Positions 7,651-13,100 of a stretch of 15,067 nucleotides of DNA are shown one piece after another. The stretch comes from an uncultured Anaerolineaceae bacterium (GTDB lineage Bacteria > Chloroflexota > Anaerolineae > Anaerolineales > Anaerolineaceae). Location of the stretch: the NCBI GenBank assembly GCA_937894825.1, contig CALCQT010000423.1, forward strand, positions 1 to 15,067. Direction: 5' to 3'. Positions within the stretch are counted from its first letter, which is position 1, and each line of letters opens with the position of its first letter. The position numbers and the translations under genes are program-made. Below the pieces are notes generated by a model that had not been told where the DNA came from, did no database searches, and saw only the letters and a program-made list of their open reading frames with translations.

Positions 7651-7679
7651 ATGTTAACACTCCGGATATAGAATGTCAA
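7651..7679 (-). promoter_or_regulatory. Sigma-70-type promoter of the sugar operon
   Basis: On the minus strand TTGACA (7679-7674) and TAACAT (7656-7651) are separated by exactly 17 bases, so the -35 box is perfect and the -10 box matches in four of six. Transcription should begin near 7644, about 34 bases before the binding-protein ATG. An AACG-N11-CGTT dyad (7632-7650) spans the predicted start point and could be an additional repressor site. This is the best promoter seen in the window. Confidence 0.75.
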
Positions 7680-7689
7680 CAAAAACTAT

Positions 7690-7702
7690 GAAATAAAATT
7701 TC
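7690..7702. promoter_or_regulatory. Candidate RpiR operator GAAAT-AAA-ATTTC
   Basis: A perfect 5-3-5 inverted repeat (GAAATAAAATTTC) lies 11 bases upstream of the -35 box of the operon promoter. A further dyad, TGACA-N12-TGTCA, lies at 7719-7740. The GAAA/TTTC half-sites are of the A/T-rich palindromic type used by RpiR-family regulators, and similar half-sites occur upstream of the RpiR-type gene (1916-1930). The position upstream of -35 would allow activation or repression. Assignment to this regulator is inference. Confidence 0.4.
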
Positions 7703-8017
7703 TTAATCACGAGAAAATTGACAAATCAAGACAAATGTCACCTAATCAATATGCTTTTACACCTATTTATATAAAATATTATTTCATAAAGAATAATAAT
7801 TTCTTCATATGGCGCCATTGCAGAGCACTCAGCTATATTCGATCTTTCTGTCAACGGAATCATCCGGAATTTTTCTGAATATTCTTAATCCGTCCTCCGC
7901 AGCTTGGATGTCGCACGTTCCAACAGGATTTGATACCTTTTTACAGATATTTATTTCCCAATTCAAGAAAGAACGGATTGAAATGCTTTGTGAGAAAAAA
8001 ATTGTGAAATTGAAACA

Positions 8018-9991
8018 CTAAAATGAATGCCGTCCAGCCGGATCCGCCCTGTCGATGCCGGCGTAACAGGTGATATCGGTGCCGGAAAAGCATGGAGCGA
8101 CCCGCCGATGCAAGTATCCGCCTTCAGCCAACTCATTTTCGCAGGTGATCAGCACCAATGTATTCTCTCGTTCGACCGCCTTTGCGCGCACCTCTGAGAA
8201 CGCATCCGCTTCAAATAGTTCGTTGGCATAGACCTTGAACTGCAACAACGTCCCACTTCCGTCCCGCACGAAAATCCGGTCATTTTCTGAAAGTTCCCGC
8301 AGGAACAGGAACGGCCCGATTTCCAGATTGTTCAGGTGATTGTGACCAGTCACATAGCTCACGCCCGCTCCCGGCAGACTGCTGCCGCTAAGAATGCCCG
8401 TGGCATTCCCGAGCCAGGTAACGTCCCAAGCCCCTCCAACGAAAGGAATCTCCACGATCTTCGTACTGACATTTAATGAAGGAATATCAATTTCATAGCC
8501 CAAATCAATATACTTCAGCGCATCCGGCTGATCCGGCAGGATCACGCGTTTCCCGGCAGAGAAACCAGTTTGCGGGAAACCCCATTCGGATTCATCAATC
8601 GGGAACCAGGGTCCCGGCCCAGTTCCGGCGATCCTGTTTTCGATCCGGTTTGTCGTCGTCCCGGGATCCGGGGCAGTAAGCGAAAGCGGTCTTTCATTCC
8701 CCTGATCAAAGAAAGCCTGATTGCTGATGCGATCGGTCAATTCGCGCGCATTGCTCAGCACTTCGACTGTGAACCACACATTGGCCGTACCATTCGTTGC
8801 CGCCAGGCTGGGGATGTTCCATTGTATAAACTCACCCGCATCGTTTGTCCAGGTTTTCACGCCAGAAGAACCTTCGACGTAGCGCGTACCGCGCGGAATA
8901 TAGTCACGCACGGTCACATTCGTTGTTCCCTGATTGCCGCTGTTGTTAAGTGTGATCACATACGTAATGCGATTACCGGGAGACACCGTCTGACCAATCA
9001 AATCACTGGAAATAGCAGCGCTGACATTCACATCGCCCCCGATCGGGTTTGACACTGTGGTTCGAATTTCGACCTGGTTGCTCGGTGTTTGCGGATCGGG
9101 AGCAGCCAGATCCCAGGGTTGCGAATTGCCCTGGTCATTCAGCGCGGCGTTATGAATGATTGTCTGAGCCGTCAAGCCATCATTGACGCGCACAGTAAAA
9201 TAAACCGTGGCCGTACCGCCGACCACAAGCGAACTGATGTTCCACTGTACAAATTCTCCACGAGTGCTCGAAGCGGTCGTACCGCCGTCCGAGGCGCTGA
9301 CAAAGAACGTGCCCGCCGGAAAATAATCCCGGATCGTCACGTTTGTCGCTTCCGAACTGCCGCTGTTGGTAAGGATCAGAGCATACAGGATATCGTCCCC
9401 GCCCCTGACCGGTTGTCCGCTATTGTTGCTGACTTTGCGGACCGTCACGTCCGCGAGCGAAATTTCAACTTCATTGGTCGTCGGCCACTTCGTATCCGGA
9501 CGAACAATTGAAAGTGGATTCGAATTTCCCTGATCATACCGCGCTGTATTACGGATAATTCTATCCACCGGCTGATCGTTGTTAACGCGCACCGTGAACC
9601 ACACACTTGCCGTCCCATTATTTGCCGCCAGGTTGGGAATGTTCCATTGCACAAACTCATATTGCGGGTCAAACCTCCCCTCCTGAGAAGCTCTGACATA
9701 GGACGTCCCACTCGGGATAGTATCCCAAATCGTTACATTGTTCACCGCCGAGCCGCCGCCGTTGGTAGCCGTCAGTGTATATGTGATCTCTTCATCAAGC
9801 GCAACCGGCTGCCCGGGTTGTTTGTCACTGATTTTGCTCACCGTAACACCAGATTGAGCGCTTACGATCATCCCGCCATCTGCGGCGCCGCTTATCTTCT
9901 GCAGAATATCCGCGAATGCCGGTGCCAATAACGGCAGTATCAGGCCCGCCAAAACCGATAACAGCATCCATCCGATTTTTTTCCTGTTCAT
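8018..9991 (-). CDS. Secreted sortase fused to three DUF11-like beta domains
   Basis: The 657-residue protein starts with a signal or membrane segment (about 5-27, possible cleavage after PAFA). Three tandem DUF11-like domains follow (about 47-175, 178-308 and 320-448). Each contains an ITY/ILY strand, NVTI/VRDY-type DxxP turns, a QWNI strand (W116, W250, W391) and a DQGN motif (D153, D286, D429). A linker with FPQTGF (472-477) leads to a C-terminal sortase domain (about 480-632). Its catalytic residues are all present: H550 in TGHNHL, C617 in LITCEN, and R629/R630 in HRRV. Sortases are transpeptidases that cleave sorting signals and join proteins to cell-wall or protein amines; fusion to a long ectodomain is atypical for classical sortases. 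The final 27 residues (after RRV) include two extra cysteines and lack the usual ending. The ATG at 9991 has AAGGA seven bases upstream. It is divergent from the second sortase gene. Confidence 0.9.
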   Translation of the reverse strand: MNRKKIGWMLLSVLAGLILPLLAPAFADILQKISGAADGGMIVSAQSGVTVSKISDKQPGQPVALDEEITYTLTATNGGGSAVNNVTIWDTIPSGTSYVRASQEGRFDPQYEFVQWNIPNLAANNGTASVWFTVRVNNDQPVDRIIRNTARYDQGNSNPLSIVRPDTKWPTTNEVEISLADVTVRKVSNNSGQPVRGGDDILYALILTNSGSSEATNVTIRDYFPAGTFFVSASDGGTTASSTRGEFVQWNISSLVVGGTATVYFTVRVNDGLTAQTIIHNAALNDQGNSQPWDLAAPDPQTPSNQVEIRTTVSNPIGGDVNVSAAISSDLIGQTVSPGNRITYVITLNNSGNQGTTNVTVRDYIPRGTRYVEGSSGVKTWTNDAGEFIQWNIPSLAATNGTANVWFTVEVLSNARELTDRISNQAFFDQGNERPLSLTAPDPGTTTNRIENRIAGTGPGPWFPIDESEWGFPQTGFSAGKRVILPDQPDALKYIDLGYEIDIPSLNVSTKIVEIPFVGGAWDVTWLGNATGILSGSSLPGAGVSYVTGHNHLNNLEIGPFLFLRELSENDRIFVRDGSGTLLQFKVYANELFEADAFSEVRAKAVERENTLVLITCENELAEGGYLHRRVAPCFSGTDITCYAGIDRADPAGRHSF

Positions 9992-10223
9992 ACCGTGATC
10001 CTTTTTTTGTGAATTGGGACTGGTGCCCTGACGACTCGCTGCCCTCCCAATTTATCCGATTCTGATTACAGCGCCTTTCATTGCAGTGCGTCCGCTCAGG
10101 TTTACACACAAGATTTCATTTTGAGCGGCAAAACGCAGATCCAAAGCCGGAGTCAATCTATTACTTTACCCAGTGCAATTAGCATGCCAATCCGCATCAA
10201 TGAATATCCGGAACTAAAAAGGA

Positions 10224-10288
10224 AAACTTGCTTATTATTCGATGCAGCCCTGACGGGAACGCAAAACCAGGCTTATAACAGCAAGTTT
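10224..10288. repeat. 65-base nested inverted repeat
   Basis: Perfect nine-base arms (AAACTTGCT and AGCAAGTTT) enclose a second pairing, AGC(C)CTG with CAGGCT, around the loop ACGGGAACGCAAAAC. On the minus strand the right-hand arm runs into TTTTCCTTTTT, which resembles a terminator tail. It could therefore be an attenuator-like element in the leader of the DUF11-sortase gene, or a DNA site. No known RNA family was recognised. Confidence 0.4.
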
Positions 10289-10447
10289 CGAATTTACAAG
10301 GCACACGGTTACTCACGCTCCGCAAACCGGAAGGAGCCAGTCCTCTGGCATGAAAATTTATCCATCAAACACGATAAACAGGATACATTCTTCCTGCCCA
10401 ACATGCTGCCCATCAAGCATAAATCGCGTTGCCAGAAGACATTATGC

Positions 10448-10463
10448 TGGCACACTTCTTGCA
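10448..10463 (+). promoter_or_regulatory. Sigma-54-type -24/-12 promoter match
   Basis: TGGCAC-ACTTC-TTGCA matches the -24/-12 consensus (TGGCAC-N5-TTGCW) with the exact GG-to-GC spacing. It lies upstream of the lipoprotein-sortase gene, with a predicted start near 10473 and a leader of about 90 bases. A sigma-54 promoter requires RpoN and an activator ATPase. Whether this organism has RpoN cannot be seen here, so the match could be chance. Confidence 0.4.
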
Positions 10464-10563
10464 CAATACTTTGTAGCGCGAATTGCATTCAGTTCACTCT
10501 TGCCAGGCGATTCGATTAATGTTGTTTTTTAAAAGCACTCTGCCATCGTCGAAAGGAGTTCGG

Positions 10564-12897
10564 ATGATGAGAGAAAATGGACAAAAAAAGTTGTGGTTCA
10601 TATCCCTGATGGCAGCAACGATCTTTCTAATCGTTCTGTCTGGTTGTTCCCGCTCAGCGGAGGAACCTGTGGAAGCGCAACAAGAAAGCTTCATGCCGAC
10701 GTCATCACAAATTCCCAAGGACACGGAGGCCCGGCAAACAGGGCTCATGCCGGCGTCATCACAATTTCCCAATGAGGAGGAGATCCGACAAGCAGAACTT
10801 ATCCCGGCCGCATCACGGATCCTGAATGACGGCGAATACAGCGCGAAAGCGGCCGATATTACCTCTCGAGTGGATTTTACAGTCGAGTTTCGCATCAAGA
10901 AAGATGGTATATGGGTAGAATATGATGAGGCGACGCACGGAAAGTTATCCGTAGGGAACTCCGTCCGCATCTGGATCGATTGGGAAATTGCCGGACAAAT
11001 TGACCCCAACGACACATTTAAACTGGATGTGAAAAGGTTCGGCCTGCTAATCTATACAATAACAAACGCGGTGCTGAAAGATTCCACAACCGGGACGGAA
11101 GTTGGCACCTGGAGCGCGATCATGCAGCCCAGTTGGAGCACGGACCCGTCCTATATCGAATGTACCTTTGACCGGCTGACAGAATCGATCTCTTCTTTTA
11201 ACAATGGCTATTTCTATATTGAGGCTGTAATTGATGAGGAAGGCGAGGTCAGCATCGAAGTCGAAGGCAAGGTTGACACGATCGACGCAAATCCAAAGCC
11301 CGAACCAACCGTTGGTCCGACTGCCACCCCCGGGCCGCCTCCCGGTCCTGCCAGCCCCGCGAGCCCGATCAACAAAGGCGGTCTCTTCCAACGTCCTCAT
11401 ATTTATTGGACCCTGGGTGTCAATCGTAATAACCTTCAGCAATTATATCTGCCGACACCCGCTGTAACAGAACTAAAAAACGCTTATATCATTGACGAAC
11501 TGGAATACAGACAGACGCTTAACCATCTCACCGTCTCGCTGCCCAACTACCGGGTCGATCCTGCCACCGGGGTAGTTCGCAACGCCGGTGCCTTTTTTCT
11601 GGATATCACCAAAGCTTTCAAACGGATCCCTCATGAAGGAGAAACTTTTGACGCTTTTAAGACGAAAGTTCTTAATGACCCGGGGAATAACAACCTTGGG
11701 CTGACTTATGGCGTCTTTCCCGCAGACGATATCGCACCAAAAGGTCCGATTGTAATCATTCGTCTGGGAACACTTCCGCGGGACGAAGTAACCCTGGCGG
11801 CAATGGCTTATTCGGATAACGCCACTATAGCCGATGCGAGTGTCTGGGATTTGCTGAGGAAAAATTCGACCACCTGGCCAGCCGGCGAGGCCGAGGCTAT
11901 TTATGATGTGTTCAGAAGCGGTGGACCGTTTGGCGGGAAGGTGCTCGCGTTTGACTTCCGGCTTGTCATGGATGTACCCAATGAGACAACAAGGTTCGAG
12001 AATAAAGCACAACTCTTCTATGATGGCGGAACCGATGAAAGCGGTCTGATCCCCATTTCTTACCAACAATGGGGTTCCGGTGGTGAATCCGGCACAGAAA
12101 CACCGACTCCGACCAATACGCTAACACCCACGATCACGCTGACGCCGACGAACACATTGACGCCGACGAACACATTGACGCCGACGATCACATTGACGCC
12201 GACGATCACATTGACGCCGACGATCACACCGACGACGGAAACACCGGATCCAACTACCGAGACACCCGATCCAACCACTGAGACACCGGATCCAGCCACC
12301 GAAACACCCGATCCGGCTACCGAGACACCGAATCCGACACAGACAGCCTCACCGCCTAACTTCACGCCGACGCCAACTCAGTGGTTCCCCTGGCATCCAC
12401 CGAAGACCGGATTTCCAACCCGCAGCCGGGCGTTGCCGGACGCTCAGCCCGCCGCACTGGCGTACCGTTCACTCGGTTTCAGCATTGATATCCCGGAGCT
12501 CAATGTTCAGAGCGAGTTGGTGGAAGTTCCGGATGACGACTCCGGCTGGGCTGTTGACTGGCTGGGTGGCCGCACGGGGTTGCTCAAAGGCAGTCCGCTC
12601 CCCGGCGAAGGCACGAGCTATGTCGCCGCGCACAATCACCTCAGCGCGCTGGAAGTCGGACCTTTCCTGTTCATTCAGGCTTTGGAAGAAAATGACCGCA
12701 TTTTTGTCCGCGGCGACGACGGTGAATTGATGGAATTCAGTGTCTACGAAAATCTTTTGGTCGATATAGACGAATTCGCTTCGGTTCATGAAGTGGCAAA
12801 CCGTTATCATAATGCGCTGGTGCTGATCACCTGTGAAAACGAGTCCATTGACGGCACGTATATCAACCGCCGCGTCGTCTTCGCCAGGCCGCGCTGA
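10564..12897 (+). CDS. Lipoprotein sortase with adhesin-like ectodomain and Thr/Pro stalk
   Basis: I start at the ATG at 10564 (or 10567), behind AAAGGAG (10552-10558); the open frame continues upstream, but without a ribosome-binding site. The 777-residue product begins with a lipoprotein signal ending LSGC (C28). Three 18-residue tandem repeats (40-93) come next. The domain at about 100-240 has IDWEIAGQIDPNDTFKLDV, and the one at about 273-490 has YWTLGVN and IIDELEYRQTL. Both have an adhesin-like (SpaA/MSCRAMM-type) beta pattern; this is inference. A Thr/Pro stalk (about 512-605: TLTPTI units, then TETPDPT units) leads to PPKTGF (612-617) and a sortase domain (about 625-777). Its H690 (AAHNHL), C757 (LITCEN) and R769/R770 (NRRVVF) complete the catalytic set. 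The sortase resembles that of the divergent gene (shared IDIP.LNV, NHL, GPFLF, ENDRIFVR), so the pair probably arose by duplication with exchange of ectodomains. Confidence 0.92.
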   Translation: MMRENGQKKLWFISLMAATIFLIVLSGCSRSAEEPVEAQQESFMPTSSQIPKDTEARQTGLMPASSQFPNEEEIRQAELIPAASRILNDGEYSAKAADITSRVDFTVEFRIKKDGIWVEYDEATHGKLSVGNSVRIWIDWEIAGQIDPNDTFKLDVKRFGLLIYTITNAVLKDSTTGTEVGTWSAIMQPSWSTDPSYIECTFDRLTESISSFNNGYFYIEAVIDEEGEVSIEVEGKVDTIDANPKPEPTVGPTATPGPPPGPASPASPINKGGLFQRPHIYWTLGVNRNNLQQLYLPTPAVTELKNAYIIDELEYRQTLNHLTVSLPNYRVDPATGVVRNAGAFFLDITKAFKRIPHEGETFDAFKTKVLNDPGNNNLGLTYGVFPADDIAPKGPIVIIRLGTLPRDEVTLAAMAYSDNATIADASVWDLLRKNSTTWPAGEAEAIYDVFRSGGPFGGKVLAFDFRLVMDVPNETTRFENKAQLFYDGGTDESGLIPISYQQWGSGGESGTETPTPTNTLTPTITLTPTNTLTPTNTLTPTITLTPTITLTPTITPTTETPDPTTETPDPTTETPDPATETPDPATETPNPTQTASPPNFTPTPTQWFPWHPPKTGFPTRSRALPDAQPAALAYRSLGFSIDIPELNVQSELVEVPDDDSGWAVDWLGGRTGLLKGSPLPGEGTSYVAAHNHLSALEVGPFLFIQALEENDRIFVRGDDGELMEFSVYENLLVDIDEFASVHEVANRYHNALVLITCENESIDGTYINRRVVFARPR
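10681..10842 (+). repeat. Three tandem 54-bp repeats (18 residues each)
   Basis: Units at 10681-10734, 10735-10788 and 10789-10842 encode QESFMPTSSQIPKDTEAR, QTGLMPASSQFPNEEEIR and QAELIPAASRILNDGEYS. The first two are very similar in DNA (for example the shared CGTCATCACAA), and the third has diverged. They lie directly after the lipidated cysteine and would form a membrane-proximal spacer. Confidence 0.85.
12097..12342 (+). repeat. Thr/Pro stalk-coding repeats (18-bp then 21-bp units)
   Basis: The first block repeats an 18-base unit built on ACATTGACGCCGACGATC or ...AAC, encoding TLTPTI/N. A second block (about 12235-12342) repeats a 21-base unit encoding TETPDPT/A, ending TETPNP. The near-identical codons suggest recent expansion by slippage. 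The product would be an extended, potentially glycosylated stalk between the ectodomain and the sortase domain. Confidence 0.9.
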
Positions 12898-12927
12898 TTC
12901 GCAATCTCAATCCGGATTTTTTCAAAT

Positions 12928-12971
12928 TTTCGAAAAAGGAGCTCAAAATAGATTGAGCTCCTTTTTCGAAA
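12928..12971 (+). terminator. Strong stem-loop terminator after the lipoprotein-sortase gene
   Basis: Perfect 19-base-pair arms (12928-12946 and 12953-12971) around the loop AATAGA lie about 30 bases past the stop codon. The right arm contains CTCCTTTTT and the left arm is A-rich, so U-runs are available for plus-strand termination, and partly on the other strand. It isolates the sortase gene from the glycosyltransferase gene. Confidence 0.85.
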
Positions 12972-13100
12972 GTCCTGGAAATGCCATCGCCAAGGACTAA
13001 TTCTCTGTTGGTTATAATTATTTTTAGAAAATTTGGTAGTGTTCATAATTAAACTGCATCTCAAAATGAATAGAAAAAATCAAGGCTAACTGACGATCAT

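Larger units (their letters stand above)
7611..8017. other. 407-base AT-rich intergenic region
   Basis: This region separates the stop of the DUF11-sortase gene from the start of the sugar operon, both on the minus strand. Its left third holds the operon promoter and dyads listed separately. The remaining part (about 7741-8017) is AT-rich and shows no convincing gene. The one open frame on the plus strand (7809-8021) lacks a ribosome-binding site and family features. No GC-rich terminator hairpin was found after the sortase gene. Confidence 0.6.
9992..10563. other. 572-base divergent intergenic region with dyads
   Basis: No convincing gene was found between the two divergent sortase genes. 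The region contains three long-range inverted repeats. AATTGGGA/TCCCAATT lies at 10012-10019 and 10045-10052. CCGCTCA/TGAGCGG lies at 10092-10098 and 10122-10128, with an outer TGCG/CGCA pair (10087-10090, 10134-10137). AAACTTGCT/AGCAAGTTT lies at 10224-10232 and 10280-10288. On the minus strand they would form a tandem structured leader ahead of the DUF11-sortase gene. A small GCCAG-TCCT-CTGGC hairpin lies near 10337. A sigma-54-like promoter for the plus-strand gene is listed separately. No clear sigma-70 pair was found for either gene. Confidence 0.5.

Noticed and set aside
7809..8021. 70-residue open frame on the plus strand
   Set aside because: It has no ribosome-binding site, no family features and skewed composition in an AT-rich gap; it also overlaps the end of the sortase gene.
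10250..10345. Possible c-di-GMP (GEMM-I) riboswitch
   Set aside because: Fragments such as ACGCAAAACC and CACGC...GCAAACC resemble pieces of the motif, but the conserved core and second stem are not present in order.
10121..10519. 132-residue open frame in the divergent intergenic region
   Set aside because: It has no ribosome-binding site, its composition is unlike a protein gene, and it runs through the inverted repeats and promoter-like site.
10483..10563. Upstream ATG extension of the lipoprotein-sortase
   Set aside because: It has no ribosome-binding site, lies near the predicted promoter start, and would bury the lipoprotein signal behind 27 residues.
12097..12342. CRISPR-like array
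   Set aside because: The 18- and 21-bp units are contiguous, without unique spacers, and are in frame with a coding stalk.
12060..12365. Val/Gly-repeat open frames opposite the Thr/Pro stalks (also 105-317 and 516-731)
   Set aside because: They are the antisense reading of TPT/TETPDP codons and contain no independent gene signals.
13013..13018. TATAAT as promoter for the glycosyltransferase
   Set aside because: No acceptable -35 box lies 16-18 bases upstream, so it is kept only as a weak possibility.
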